32,928 nucleotides of DNA from Candidatus Omnitrophota bacterium (GCA_023247215.1 JAHFGX010000015.1:1-32928); one strand, 5' to 3'; positions 22,515 through 31,602 are shown, counted from the first letter of the stretch. The notes: generated from the sequence alone by a model not told the origin. A program made the numbers and translations.

Positions 22515-23589
22515 CCGAGAGATGATGATGACTGTAAGTGACTTTGAGCAAAGAAGAAACGATATCCTCGAAGCGGTGATCGAAGTCTATGTGACCACCG
22601 CGTCGCCGGTGGGGTCAGAGCTGATCAGCCGCAAGCTGCGCGAGAACCTGAGCCCGGCCACCATCCGCAACATCATGGCGGAGCTGGAAGAGGCCGGGTT
22701 CTTGGAGCAGCCGCACACCTCCGCCGGGCGGGTGCCGACGGACCGGGGCTACCGGTACTACATCACCAGCTTGATGGAGGCGATGCGGCTCTCCGCCGAA
22801 GAATCCGGCCGGCTCGGTGAAGCGATCCAGGTCTTGCAGCAGTTGGAAGCGGAGGCCTACTTCCATCGCGTCAGCGATATGCTCTCCAAGCTGAGCGGGC
22901 AGGCCGCGTTCGTGATCGCGCCCACCGTGAAGCACACGACGGTGAGGCAGATTGAGCTCGTGCCGGTCGGGACGCACAGGTTGCTCTGCGTGCTGGTGGG
23001 CCAGGAAGCGCTGGTCGCCTCCCATATGGTGGAGGTGCACGAGCCGCTGAACCGCGACGAGGTCGGGGCGGTGGCGCACTTTTTGAACGCCGAGCTCGTC
23101 GGCCTGCCGACGCAGGAATGGCTCTCGTCCTTGGAGCGGCGCCTGCTGGCGGTGAACGATTCGTTGTATTACCTGGTGAAGCGCTCCCTGTACATCCTGC
23201 AGGTCGTGTTGGCCACCGAGCCTGAAGAGCGGTTCTTCATTGAAGGCCTGTTCAATTTGTTTGCGGCGCCGGAAGCGCGCCGCGACCCGCACAAGGTGCA
23301 GCAACTGTTCGACTACCTGGACGCACCCGACCTGCTGCGCGAGCTGATCCGGCAGGACCTGGCGCGCGAAGGCACGCGCGTGCGCATCGGCCAGGAGCTG
23401 GGGTTGTCCGGGGTGGAGGACTGGAGCTACGTGCTCTCGCCCTTTCGCCACCATCAGGCGGTGGTCGGCGGGATCGGCGTGCTCGGCCCGAAGCGGATGG
23501 ATTACCGCCGCACGCGCGCTTTGACCGAGCACATGGCCCAATTGGTTTCCTTGACGATGGCGCGATGGGAGGCGGGGGCTGAGGCATGA
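22504..23589 (+). CDS. hrcA: Heat-inducible transcription repressor HrcA
   Basis: Repressor that binds CIRCE and is kept active by the GroE chaperonin. The N-terminal winged helix carries RRNDILEAVIEVYVTTASPVGSELISRK and NLSPATIRNIMAELEEAGFLEQPHTSAGRVPTD..., both diagnostic of HrcA. The dimerisation/GAF-like and insertion domains follow. The longest frame starts at an ATG inside CIRCE (22504). Codons 7, 9 and 8 are also ATG (22522, 22528 and 22525); the start at 22528 begins MTVSDFEQRR, fits family length better, and leaves the operator in the leader. The stop overlaps grpE. Confidence 0.95.
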   Translation: MSANREMMMTVSDFEQRRNDILEAVIEVYVTTASPVGSELISRKLRENLSPATIRNIMAELEEAGFLEQPHTSAGRVPTDRGYRYYITSLMEAMRLSAEESGRLGEAIQVLQQLEAEAYFHRVSDMLSKLSGQAAFVIAPTVKHTTVRQIELVPVGTHRLLCVLVGQEALVASHMVEVHEPLNRDEVGAVAHFLNAELVGLPTQEWLSSLERRLLAVNDSLYYLVKRSLYILQVVLATEPEERFFIEGLFNLFAAPEARRDPHKVQQLFDYLDAPDLLRELIRQDLAREGTRVRIGQELGLSGVEDWSYVLSPFRHHQAVVGGIGVLGPKRMDYRRTRALTEHMAQLVSLTMARWEAGAEA

Positions 23590-24161
23590 GCGAACACAAA
23601 CCCGTTCCTCAGCAGCCTGAGCCGGCGGCTGAGCCGAAGCCGAAGCCGAAGACCGTGACGCTCTCCTTCGAGGAGCACCAGCGGCTGTTGGACCAGGCCC
23701 ACAAGGCCGAACAGTACATCCGCCAACTGGCGGACCTGGAGAATACCAAGAAGCGCGTGCAGCGGGAGAAAGAGGAGTTCACCCGCTACGCGGCGGACAC
23801 CGTGGTGCGGCAATTGCTGCCGATTGTGGACAGCCTCGGCCAGGCGCTGGTCGCCGTGGACAAGCAGTCCAATCCCGACGCGGTCATCAAAGGCGTGCAT
23901 TTGATTTACCGGCAGCTGCTGGGCGTGCTGGAGAAGGAGGGCGTCAAGCGGATTGCCACCGTGGGGGAGCGGTTTGACCCCAGCCGCCACGAAGCGGTGG
24001 GGCAGGTGGACGCCACGGGCAAACAGGCGGACGGCACCGTAGCCGAGGAAGTGCAAGTGGGCTATATGATGCACGGCAAGGTACTCCGCCCGGCGATGGT
24101 GAGGGTGGCCAAACACGCCGCAGCAGATACCGCAGACGCATCGCAACAAGAAACGTCGTGA
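23586..24161 (+). CDS. grpE: Nucleotide exchange factor GrpE
   Basis: Co-chaperone of 191 aa that speeds ADP release from DnaK. A Pro/Glu/Lys-rich disordered start (about 1-20) is followed by a long dimerising helix ([20 protein letters not shown], then [17 protein letters not shown]) and the C-terminal beta wing ([35 protein letters not shown]), the region that contacts DnaK. The ATG overlaps the hrcA stop. dnaK begins 13 nt after its end, so the three are co-transcribed. Confidence 0.95.
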   Translation: MSEHKPVPQQPEPAAEPKPKPKTVTLSFEEHQRLLDQAHKAEQYIRQLADLENTKKRVQREKEEFTRYAADTVVRQLLPIVDSLGQALVAVDKQSNPDAVIKGVHLIYRQLLGVLEKEGVKRIATVGERFDPSRHEAVGQVDATGKQADGTVAEEVQVGYMMHGKVLRPAMVRVAKHAAADTADASQQETS

Positions 24162-24174
24162 AGGAGGAACTCAC

Positions 24175-26052
24175 ATGGCAAAAATCATCGGGATTGATCT
24201 TGGGACGTCGAACTCGGCCTGCGCCGTGATGGAGCACGGCCGGCCGACCATCGTGCCCTCGGCGGAAGGCACGTCCGTCGGCGGGAAAGCGTTCCCATCG
24301 TACGTGGCGCTCACCAAGGACGGGCAGCTGCTCGTCGGCGAGCCGGCCCGGCGCCAGGCGGCCACCAACCCGGAAGGGACCGTGATCGCCGCCAAGCGGA
24401 AGATGGGCACGGACCACAAGTTCCACATCCACGGCAAGGAGTACACGCCGCAGCAGATCTCGGCATTCATCCTGCAGAAGGTCAAACGGGATGCGGAGGC
24501 GTATCTCGGCGAGCCGGTGAGCGAGGCGGTGATCACCTGTCCGGCCTACTTCGACGACAATCAGCGCACCGCCACCAAAGACGCCGGCGAGATCGCCGGC
24601 TTGACGGTGTTGCGCATCATCAACGAGCCGACCGCGGCCTGCTTGGCCTACGGGTTGGACAAGGCCGGCAAAGAGCAGAAGGTGCTGGTGTTCGACCTGG
24701 GCGGCGGGACGCTGGACGTGACGATCATGGACATGGCCCAAGGGGTGTTTGAGGTCAAGGCGACCAACGGCGACACGCAATTGGGCGGCACCGACATGGA
24801 CAACGCCCTGATTGACCACATCGCCACGGAGTTCAAGAAAGAATCCGGCATTGACGTGCGCAACGACAAGATGGCGGTGCAGCGCATCCGCGAGGCGGCG
24901 GAGAAGGCCAAGATCGAGCTGTCCAACGTGGTGGAGACGGACCTCAACCTGCCGTTCATCACCGCGGATGCCAACGGCCCCAAGCACCTGACGATGAAGC
25001 TGACACGGGCCACGCTGGAGAAGCTGGTGGGGCCGATCATCGAGCGCTGCCGCGGGCCGGTCCAGCGGGCGCTGTCCGACGCCAAGCTGACCCCCAAGGA
25101 CATTGACCGGATCATCATGGTCGGCGGCCCGACCCGCATGCCGATCGTGCAGCGGTTCGTCGAGGAAACCGTCGGCAAGAAGGTGGAGCGCGGCGTGGAC
25201 CCGATGGAATGCGTGGCGCTGGGGGCGGCCGTGCAGGCGGCGGTCATCAAGGGCGACGTCAAGGACGTGCTGCTCCTGGATGTGACACCGTTGTCCTTAG
25301 GCATCGAGACGATGGGCGGCGTGTTCACCAAGCTGATCGAGCGCAACACCACCATCCCGACCCGCAAGAGCCAGGTCTTCTCGACCGCGGCGGACAACCA
25401 GCCGGCGGTGACCGTGCGCGTGCTGCAGGGCGAACGGCAGATGGCCCAGGACAACGTGGAGCTGGGTCGCTTTGACCTCGTGGGCATTCCGCCCGCGCCT
25501 CGCGGCGTGCCGCAGATCGAGGTGGCCTTTGACATTGACGCCAACGGCATCGTGCACGTTTCGGCGAAGGACTTGGGCACGAAGAAGGAGCAGTCCATCA
25601 AGATCAGCGCGCCCAAGAAGCTGGCGCCCGATGAGATTGAGAAGATGGTCAAGCAGGCCGAGCAGTTTGCGGAGAAGGACAAGCAGCGCAAGGAGCTGGC
25701 CGAGGCCAAGAACCAAGCCGATTCGCTGGCCTACTCGACCGAGAAGAGCCTGAAGGAGCTGGGCGACAAGCTGAACGCCGAGGACCGGCAGAAAATCGAA
25801 AGCAAGCTTTCGGCCCTGAAAGAGGCGCTCAAGAGCGACGAGGCCGGCCGCATCAAGACGGCCACCGACGAGCTGGTGGAGTCCTCGCACAAGCTGGCGG
25901 AGGAAGTGTACAAGAAAGCGCAGCCCTCCGGCCCCGCGGCCGGCGGCGCAGCGCAACCGCAGTCCGCCGCTGAGGAACCCGCCGACAAGTCAAGCGGCCC
26001 GGACGGCGGCGTCATGGACGCCGAGTTCAAGGTCAAGGACGACGATAAGTAA
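24175..26052 (+). CDS. dnaK: Molecular chaperone DnaK (Hsp70)
   Basis: Hsp70 chaperone of 625 aa with a GAAGGAGG ribosome site. The ATPase domain has [13 protein letters not shown] at the first phosphate loop, [13 protein letters not shown] at the second and [11 protein letters not shown] near its end. The linker [15 protein letters not shown] leads to the substrate domain, and the chain ends in the acidic tail ...KVKDDDK. The first loop is GTSNS rather than the bacterial GTTNS, and [27 protein letters not shown] recalls the DnaKs of some archaea and candidate phyla. All functional motifs are intact. The dnaJ gene follows after an insertion. Confidence 0.96.
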   Translation: MAKIIGIDLGTSNSACAVMEHGRPTIVPSAEGTSVGGKAFPSYVALTKDGQLLVGEPARRQAATNPEGTVIAAKRKMGTDHKFHIHGKEYTPQQISAFILQKVKRDAEAYLGEPVSEAVITCPAYFDDNQRTATKDAGEIAGLTVLRIINEPTAACLAYGLDKAGKEQKVLVFDLGGGTLDVTIMDMAQGVFEVKATNGDTQLGGTDMDNALIDHIATEFKKESGIDVRNDKMAVQRIREAAEKAKIELSNVVETDLNLPFITADANGPKHLTMKLTRATLEKLVGPIIERCRGPVQRALSDAKLTPKDIDRIIMVGGPTRMPIVQRFVEETVGKKVERGVDPMECVALGAAVQAAVIKGDVKDVLLLDVTPLSLGIETMGGVFTKLIERNTTIPTRKSQVFSTAADNQPAVTVRVLQGERQMAQDNVELGRFDLVGIPPAPRGVPQIEVAFDIDANGIVHVSAKDLGTKKEQSIKISAPKKLAPDEIEKMVKQAEQFAEKDKQRKELAEAKNQADSLAYSTEKSLKELGDKLNAEDRQKIESKLSALKEALKSDEAGRIKTATDELVESSHKLAEEVYKKAQPSGPAAGGAAQPQSAAEEPADKSSGPDGGVMDAEFKVKDDDK

Positions 26053-26055
26053 CGC

Positions 26056-26130
26056 ATGGCGGTGACGAAGCGGGATGATTCAAACAAGTGTCTGACACTT
26101 AAAGTGTCTGACACTTGTTTGCTAGCTTGA
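26056..26130 (+). pseudogene. Duplicated dnaJ start, now a 24-codon leader ORF
   Basis: Starts 3 nt after the dnaK stop with ATGGCGGTGACGAAGCGGGA, the same 20 nt as the first 20 nt of dnaJ (26132-26151). It then runs through the palindromic insert and ends at a TGA that is one base before the real dnaJ ATG. It encodes MAVTKRDDSNKCLTLKVSDT and four more residues. Its geometry would allow translational coupling of dnaJ, which has no clear ribosome site of its own. Confidence 0.75.
26081..26121. repeat. Double 15-bp palindrome insertion upstream of dnaJ
   Basis: The odd palindrome AAGTGTCTGACACTT occurs twice (26086-26100 and 26102-26116), separated by one A and framed by CAAAC and GTTTG, making a 41-nt near-perfect overall palindrome. 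It resembles REP-type repeats mobilised by RAYT (Y1) transposases. Flanking copies of the dnaJ start mark it as an insertion. Confidence 0.8.
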
Positions 26131-26131
26131 G

Positions 26132-27274
26132 ATGGCGGTGACGAAGCGGGACTATTACGACATCCTGGGCGTGGCGAAGGGCTCGTCGGTGGACGAGGTC
26201 AAGCGCGTCTACCGCCAGCTGGCGCTCAAGCACCATCCCGACCGCGTGCCGCCGGAGCAGAAGAAAGAGGCTGAGGAGAAGTTCAAGGAAATCTCCGAAG
26301 CCTACGCGGTGCTCTCCGACGCGCAGAAGCGGCAGGTCTACGACCAGTACGGCCATGCCGGATTTGACCAGCGCTACTCCACGGAAGACATCTTCCGCAA
26401 CGCCGACTTCTCCAGCATCTTCGAGGGGATGGGCGGCGGCGCATCGGTCTTCGAGGACCTCTTGGGCGGGCTGTTCGGCTTCGGCGGCGGCGGCGCGTCG
26501 TCGCCTCGCCGGAATGGGCGCGGCGCCGACTTGGAATACGAGTTGGTCTTGTCGTTTGAGGACGCCGCCCGCGGAGCGAAAAAGACGATCACCGTGCCGC
26601 GGCGGGAAATCTGTTCCACCTGCCGCGGGGAAGGCGGGACGCGCGCCCCCTGCGCGACCTGTCGCGGCAGCGGGCAGATCCGCCAATCGGCCGGCTTCAT
26701 GGTGATCGCGCGGACGTGCCCCAAATGCCAAGGGCAGGGCGGTGTTCTGACCAAGGCGTGCACGGCCTGCCGCGGCAACGGCCGCACGTCGGTCGAGCGC
26801 AAGATTGAAGTGAGCGTGCCGGCCGGCATTGAGAGCGGCATGCGGCTGCGGATCAGCGGGGAAGGCGAAGGCGGCACGCGGCAGCGCGGCGATTTATACG
26901 TCCTGGTCCACGTCCAGCCGCACCCGGTGTTCCATCGGGACGGTTCGAACTTGCTGGTCGAGTACCCCATCCAGTTGTCCCAGGCCGCGCTGGGAGCCGA
27001 GGTGGACGTGCCGACGCTGACCGGCCGCGTGGCGATGAAGATTCCCGCCGGCACGCAGAGCGGCTCGGTGTTCCGAGTGCGCGGCAAGGGGCTGGACGAC
27101 GTCCACACCGGCCGCCCCGGGGACCTGCTGGTGCGGGTGAACGTGGAAACACCGACGAACCTCACCGCCAAGCAGCGGCAGCTCGCGGAGGAGATGGCCA
27201 AAACAATCGGCGAGGATGCGTATCCGATCCGCCGCTCGTTTTTCTCGCGGCTGAAGGACCGGGGGAAACCGTAA
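26132..27274 (+). CDS. dnaJ: Chaperone DnaJ (Hsp40)
   Basis: Co-chaperone of 380 aa that delivers substrates to DnaK and stimulates its ATPase. The J domain (about 5-70) has HPD at 35-37. A Gly/Phe-rich linker (GGGASVFEDLLGGLFGFGGG) follows, then four CxxCxGxG zinc-binding repeats (CSTCRGEGG, CATCRGSGQ, CPKCQGQGG, CTACRGNGR) and the two C-terminal beta domains. This makes it a full class I DnaJ. The insertion just upstream removed its original leader but left the coding region whole. Confidence 0.95.
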   Translation: MAVTKRDYYDILGVAKGSSVDEVKRVYRQLALKHHPDRVPPEQKKEAEEKFKEISEAYAVLSDAQKRQVYDQYGHAGFDQRYSTEDIFRNADFSSIFEGMGGGASVFEDLLGGLFGFGGGGASSPRRNGRGADLEYELVLSFEDAARGAKKTITVPRREICSTCRGEGGTRAPCATCRGSGQIRQSAGFMVIARTCPKCQGQGGVLTKACTACRGNGRTSVERKIEVSVPAGIESGMRLRISGEGEGGTRQRGDLYVLVHVQPHPVFHRDGSNLLVEYPIQLSQAALGAEVDVPTLTGRVAMKIPAGTQSGSVFRVRGKGLDDVHTGRPGDLLVRVNVETPTNLTAKQRQLAEEMAKTIGEDAYPIRRSFFSRLKDRGKP

Positions 27275-27300
27275 CGACGCCAGCAAGAGGATCACAGGAG

Positions 27301-27600
27301 ATGCCGACCTACGAATACCAGTGCCAATCGTGTAAAAAAATCCACGAAGCCTCCCAGCCCATCACCGCCAAGCCGCTGACGAAGTGCCCGCGCTGCAAGA
27401 AAGGCAAGTTGAAGCGGCTGCTGGGCAGCGGGTCGGGCTTTCTCTTCAAGGGGAGCGGGTTTTACATCACCGACTACCGCAGCAAGAACTACCGGGAAGG
27501 CAAGAAGCGCGACGAGCAGGCGAAGTCCCCACCCTCCTCTTCGGCGTCCTCGCCTTCCTCTTCAGGGCCGTCCTCCAAGAGCCCTTCCGCTGGCGCATAG
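27301..27600 (+). CDS. FmdB-family zinc-ribbon protein
   Basis: Protein of 99 aa. The N-terminal zinc ribbon YEYQCQSCKKIHE ... KCPRCKKGKLKRLLGSGS has the two CxxC pairs of the FmdB/CxxC_CxxC_SSSS regulatory-protein family, followed by GSGFYITDYRSKNY, common in this family. The C-terminal 30 residues are a Ser/Pro-rich disordered tail. A CAGGAG ribosome site directly precedes the ATG. Members are often linked to chaperone genes, but the molecular function is not established. Confidence 0.87.
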   Translation: MPTYEYQCQSCKKIHEASQPITAKPLTKCPRCKKGKLKRLLGSGSGFLFKGSGFYITDYRSKNYREGKKRDEQAKSPPSSSASSPSSSGPSSKSPSAGA

Positions 27601-27646
27601 CGTCCGCAGGGTCTGGTGGGCCGTCATCGGCATCGAAGCCGCCGGC

Positions 27647-27946
27647 ATGGCCGTTCTGGCGGTGCTGCCTCCGCAGGCCGGCGTCAGCGTCGGGCGCCTT
27701 GACAAATTCCTGCACCTCTGCGAGTATCTCCTGTTTGCCTGGTGCCTGCTGCAGGCGATGCGGGCCTCAGGTTTGGAGCGCCGATGGCTGGCCTGGGCCG
27801 TGGCCGCCGGCTACGGGTTGCTCCTCGAAGGCGTGCAGGCGTTCCTGCCGTACCGGTCGGCGGAGTGGGGGGATGCCGCCGCGAACGCGATCGGCGCGGC
27901 GATCGGAGTGATGTTGGCGATGGCGCGTGGGGAGCAGAAGACATGA
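27647..27946 (+). CDS. VanZ-like membrane protein
   Basis: Small membrane protein with the VanZ-like core: DKFLHLCEYLLFAWCLLQA (helix with the conserved His), LLLEGVQAFLPYRSAEWGDAAANAIGAAIG. It has about three to four transmembrane helices. The frame stays open upstream into fmdB (residues HSVRRVWWAVIGIEAAG), so the true start may be a non-ATG codon a little earlier and the protein slightly longer than 99 aa. The stop overlaps the next gene's start (ATGA). Function of VanZ-like proteins is largely unknown; teicoplanin resistance is known only for VanZ itself. Confidence 0.75.
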   Translation: MAVLAVLPPQAGVSVGRLDKFLHLCEYLLFAWCLLQAMRASGLERRWLAWAVAAGYGLLLEGVQAFLPYRSAEWGDAAANAIGAAIGVMLAMARGEQKT

Positions 27947-28617
27947 AACGGCGTTGGCAGGCGGTGATCAGTGAGCTGGCGCACCATCTCCCCTATACCA
28001 TGGTCAGCTCCCTGATCGCCATGGCGGTGGTGTGGTACTTCGGGACAACCCAGGTTCGGCTCTACGGTCCCGGGTGGGGCAGCGAGATGAACTGGTCGTT
28101 CCACGTGCTGCATCCGTTGCACGTCTGCTTGAGCGCCATCACCACCACCGCGGTCCTGTGGCACTTTGACCGCAAGTGGCTCAAGACCCTCCTCTGCGGC
28201 CTCAGCTCGGTGTTGCCCTGCGCGTTGTCGGATTACATCGTCCCGTTTATCGGCGGGCGCGTGCTGGGGCAGCCGATGGAGCTGCACATCTGCCTGATTG
28301 ATCATCCGCAGCTCATCCTGCCGTTTTTGCTGCTGGGCATCCTCGGCGGGTTCCTGTTTGAGAAGCGGTTGGCGACCAGCTCGGTCTTTTCGCACGGGGC
28401 CCATGTGTTCGTGGCCAGCTCGGCGGCGCTGCTGTATCTCGTCTCCTTCGGGTTCACGCGGTGGTTGACGGACCCTCAGTTCGTGTTTCCGGTGTTGCTG
28501 GTGGTCGTGCTGGCGGTCTGGTTCCCCTGCTGTTTGGGCGATATCGTCATTCCGATCGGCGCCCTCCAGGAGCATTCGCATGGTAGCCATCGCGCCGTTC
28601 CGCGCCCTTCGGTATAA
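27943..28617 (+). CDS. Uncharacterised His/Cys/Asp-rich polytopic membrane protein
   Basis: Family not recognised. The 224-aa protein has about six hydrophobic segments. The motif P-C-x-L-x-D-x-x-x-P appears twice with identical spacing, PCALSDYIVP at 92-101 and PCCLGDIVIP at 195-204, each at a membrane boundary, which suggests internal duplication. Histidines cluster at HH (14-15), HVLHPLH (54-60), DHP (120-122), SHGAH (150-154) and in the tail QEHSHGSHR. Such an arrangement is typical of metal transporters, but this is inference. The ATG overlaps the VanZ-like stop, and the last 38 nt overlap the next gene. Confidence 0.65.
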   Translation: MKRRWQAVISELAHHLPYTMVSSLIAMAVVWYFGTTQVRLYGPGWGSEMNWSFHVLHPLHVCLSAITTTAVLWHFDRKWLKTLLCGLSSVLPCALSDYIVPFIGGRVLGQPMELHICLIDHPQLILPFLLLGILGGFLFEKRLATSSVFSHGAHVFVASSAALLYLVSFGFTRWLTDPQFVFPVLLVVVLAVWFPCCLGDIVIPIGALQEHSHGSHRAVPRPSV

Positions 28618-29839
28618 CCTCGCCGCCATCGGCGATCTCAGCCGCGTGGTCGCGCCGCCCTACGACGTCATCTCGCCCATCCAGCAGGAGCAGCTCTACG
28701 ACGCCTCGCCGCACAACGTGGTGCGATTAGTCTACGGCAAGCAATCCCCCCAGGACACCGACGCCGACAACCGCTACACCCGGGCCAAGCGCGACCTGGA
28801 GGCATGGCAGCGCGAGCGCATCTTGGTGCAGGACGCCGCGCCGGCCCTCTACCTCTATGAGCATACCTTTACCTTCCAGGGCGAATCGTTTCGCCGGCTG
28901 GGGGTCGTCGCCTTGCTGGAGCTGAACGATTCGACGCGGGAGCAGGTGCTGCGCCATGAGGCCACGTTCTCCGCGCCGAAGGCGGACCGGACGCAGTTGC
29001 TGCAGGCGGTCCGCGCCAATCTCAGCCCGGTGTTTTGCATCGCGCCCGATGCCGGCGGGCGCGGGTTGGCGTTGACGGACCGGCTCAGCCGCGAGCTGCC
29101 CCCGGTGGCGTCGTGCGCGCTGGGCGAGGAAGCGGCCCGCGTGTGGGCGGTGACGGACCCGGCGGCGATCCAAGAGTTGCAGGAGCTGATCGGGTCGAGC
29201 CCGGTGTTGATCGCGGACGGCCATCACCGCTTCGAGGTGGCGTGGGCGCACCGCCAGATGTCCGGGGCGGTGATGACGTACTTTTCCTGGTTGGGCGATC
29301 CGGCGGTGCGCGTGCGGCCGATTCATCGGGTGATGGTGGTGCCGGCTGAAGCGCAGCAGGGGTTTGCCTCGCGCCTGGACGCATGTGTCAAGCGATACCC
29401 CTGCCGAAGCGTCGAGGAGCTGTTCACGCGGCTGGATCAATCGTCTGAGCCGGGATGCTTCGGCTTCTACGGGAATGGCGTCTTCTCGCTCGTGCGGCTG
29501 CGCGAAACGGTCCGGTCGGCGTGGCATCAGCAGCGCGCGGTGCCGCCCGCGTTGGCCGATTTGGATGTGGTGCTGCTCCACCGGGCGCTGGTGCCGAGGT
29601 TGGTTGAGGACACGGCCGAGCATGACCGGCTGTTCCGCTACACCCCGGATCCGGCCGAGGCGCTGGCCGGCATCGCGCGGGGGGAGGGAACCTGCGCCTG
29701 GTTTGTCCGGCCGATTCCACTGAAGCAGGTGTACGAGCTGGCCTCGAACGGCTTGACGCTGCCGCAAAAGACCACCTATTTTTATCCCAAACTCCTCTCC
29801 GGCTTGTTCATCAATCCGTTCAACGGGAGTGCGGCCTGA
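28580..29839 (+). CDS. DUF1015 family protein
   Basis: Cytoplasmic protein of 419 aa matching the DUF1015 family: N-terminal VAIAPFRALRYN and VVAPPYDVISPIQQEQLYDASPHNVVRLVYG, the central SPVLIADGHHRFEVA, and C-terminal LPQKTTYFYPKLLSGLFI. These motifs are highly conserved in the family, and the histidine pair in ADGHHR suggests a metal or phosphate site. The biochemical role is not established. CAGGAG lies 8-10 nt before the ATG. The gene starts within the preceding membrane-protein gene, so the two are coupled. Confidence 0.87.
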   Translation: MVAIAPFRALRYNLAAIGDLSRVVAPPYDVISPIQQEQLYDASPHNVVRLVYGKQSPQDTDADNRYTRAKRDLEAWQRERILVQDAAPALYLYEHTFTFQGESFRRLGVVALLELNDSTREQVLRHEATFSAPKADRTQLLQAVRANLSPVFCIAPDAGGRGLALTDRLSRELPPVASCALGEEAARVWAVTDPAAIQELQELIGSSPVLIADGHHRFEVAWAHRQMSGAVMTYFSWLGDPAVRVRPIHRVMVVPAEAQQGFASRLDACVKRYPCRSVEELFTRLDQSSEPGCFGFYGNGVFSLVRLRETVRSAWHQQRAVPPALADLDVVLLHRALVPRLVEDTAEHDRLFRYTPDPAEALAGIARGEGTCAWFVRPIPLKQVYELASNGLTLPQKTTYFYPKLLSGLFINPFNGSAA

Positions 29840-29870
29840 TGTGTTCACGAATGATTGCATGATTCAATGA

Positions 29871-29899
29871 TTGACAGAGGGGTATTCTGCCATTACGCT
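29871..29899 (+). promoter_or_regulatory. Candidate promoter of the TpsB gene
   Basis: TTGACA (29871-29876), 17-nt spacer, TACGCT (29894-29899). The start codon lies only 12 nt after the -10, so the mRNA would have almost no leader, and no ribosome site is seen. The same -10 hexamer precedes the downstream TpsA gene. Confidence 0.5.
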
Positions 29900-29910
29900 G
29901 AAGCGTCTAA

Positions 29911-31602
29911 ATGACGCGCCTCCGTTCGGCAGCCGCGGTTTCCTGCGTCCTCCTCTGTTGTTCGCCGGCCTTTGCCGCCCAAACCACCGCTCCGGCTTCG
30001 AGCGAAGCCGGTCCGGAAGAAGCGCGGTTCCGCAGGCGCGGCAAAGGGCTCGAGCCGCCGGCGCGCGTGATCCCCTCCATTGAAGACCAGGCCCCACCCT
30101 ACCTGGAGCCTCCATTCGGTTCTGAGGTCCGCAAGTTCTTTGTGAAGAAGATCACGGTGGAGGGCAGCGTCCTCCTCCCGGACAATGAGGCGGTCCCCAT
30201 GGTGTCCCCCTACGAAGGGCGGGAGCTCACCCTGGTAGATTTGCGCAAACTGGCCGGCGAGCTGACCCGGTGGCTGCGCGGCCACGAGTACGTGACCAGC
30301 CGGGTCTACATCCCGCCGCAAGAAATCACCGACGGCCTGGTGAAGGTGCAAGTGCTGGAAGGACGCATCGGCGAGATTCGGATCGAGGGAGCGACCTCCA
30401 GCCGTCCGAAGACGCTGACCGGCCGGATGCGGACCAAACCCGGCGATCTGCTGCGGTACGCGGTGCTGCAGCGCGACCTGGCTGCGCTCGGCGCCAATCC
30501 CGATCGCAAAGTCATGGCGGTGTTGGTGCCGGGCAAGACCACGGGCACCACGGACGTGGTGATCCGGCTCGAAGAGCAGCACCCCTGGCATGCCGGGTAT
30601 TTCCTGCACAACTTGGGCACGAAGCTGACCGGCCGATTTCGCCAGGGCGCCGTGGCGGGGCACAACAACCTGACCGGCCATGATGATCAGCTCGTGGTCC
30701 GCACCGAATTTTCCGAGCGTTCAGATTTTTTTGGGCTCACCGCCAATTACCTCATCCCGCTGGGCGCCACGGGCGGCACGCTGGGCGTGGATTTCAGCCG
30801 CGCCGACATCGAGTTGAACCGCCATTTCCGCCGCAATAACGTCATCGGCGACGCCACGGTCCTGGGGGTCAGCTGGGCCCAGCCGGTCTTCCAGACCGCG
30901 GACTGGGAAACCGAGTGGGTCACGGGATTCGATTTCAAGCGGATCCGCTCGCGGGAACTCGGGGTGGATCAGGGCAAGGACGATTTGCGCGTCCTCCGGC
31001 TGGGTCCGAACTTCTTGGAGCAGGATGCGTGGGGCCGCAGCATTGTCACGAACGAGGTGGGGATCGGGTTTAGCGGGTTTCTCGGCGGCTCGCATAAGAA
31101 GGACTCGGCCGCCAGCCGGACGCAAAGCGGTGGCCAGTTTACGCGCGTCAACCTCGGCCTCGGACGTCTCCAGCGCCTGTTCTGGGGGTTCCAACTGCTG
31201 GTGCGGGGCGTGGCCCAATTGACGAACGACCGCCTGCCGCCGGCTGAAGGGTTTCGGTTGGGCGGCCAGGAAAGCGTGCGCGGCTACCCGGAGGGGGAGT
31301 TCCTGGGCGATTACGGCTATTCGGGGACAACCGAGCTGCGGTTGCCGATTCCGCTGTTGAAGGTCTCGGACACGGCGAGCAAGCTGACGCTCGTGGCCTT
31401 CGCCGACGGCGGAGCGGGATTCTTGCGCAAGCCGGTGACGGGGGAGTTGTCGAAAAAGCGGCTGGTCGGGCTGGGATTCGGCTGGCGCTGGGCGGCCAGC
31501 CCGTACACCAATCTCCTGATGGATGTGGGGTTCCCGGTCGGGAATGATTCCGACGACGGCAACGGACCTCGTTTGTCCGTGTCGTTCAATATGGGGTTTT
31601 AG
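29911..31602 (+). CDS. Two-partner secretion outer-membrane transporter (TpsB, ShlB/FhaC family)
   Basis: Outer-membrane Omp85-type barrel of 563 aa. A signal peptide (about 1-22, AFA) and a Pro-rich linker are followed by POTRA domains (about 70-235: FVKKITVEGSVLLPD, VTSRVYIPPQEITDGLVKVQVLEGRIGEIRIEG) and a beta barrel. GGQESVRGYPEGEFLGDYGY carries the conserved VRGY motif of the family's pore loop. The chain ends in FNMGF, with the terminal phenylalanine needed for BAM insertion. It exports the TpsA protein encoded immediately downstream. Haemolysin activators are close relatives, but the partner here is a filamentous-haemagglutinin type. Confidence 0.93.
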   Translation: MTRLRSAAAVSCVLLCCSPAFAAQTTAPASSEAGPEEARFRRRGKGLEPPARVIPSIEDQAPPYLEPPFGSEVRKFFVKKITVEGSVLLPDNEAVPMVSPYEGRELTLVDLRKLAGELTRWLRGHEYVTSRVYIPPQEITDGLVKVQVLEGRIGEIRIEGATSSRPKTLTGRMRTKPGDLLRYAVLQRDLAALGANPDRKVMAVLVPGKTTGTTDVVIRLEEQHPWHAGYFLHNLGTKLTGRFRQGAVAGHNNLTGHDDQLVVRTEFSERSDFFGLTANYLIPLGATGGTLGVDFSRADIELNRHFRRNNVIGDATVLGVSWAQPVFQTADWETEWVTGFDFKRIRSRELGVDQGKDDLRVLRLGPNFLEQDAWGRSIVTNEVGIGFSGFLGGSHKKDSAASRTQSGGQFTRVNLGLGRLQRLFWGFQLLVRGVAQLTNDRLPPAEGFRLGGQESVRGYPEGEFLGDYGYSGTTELRLPIPLLKVSDTASKLTLVAFADGGAGFLRKPVTGELSKKRLVGLGFGWRWAASPYTNLLMDVGFPVGNDSDDGNGPRLSVSFNMGF

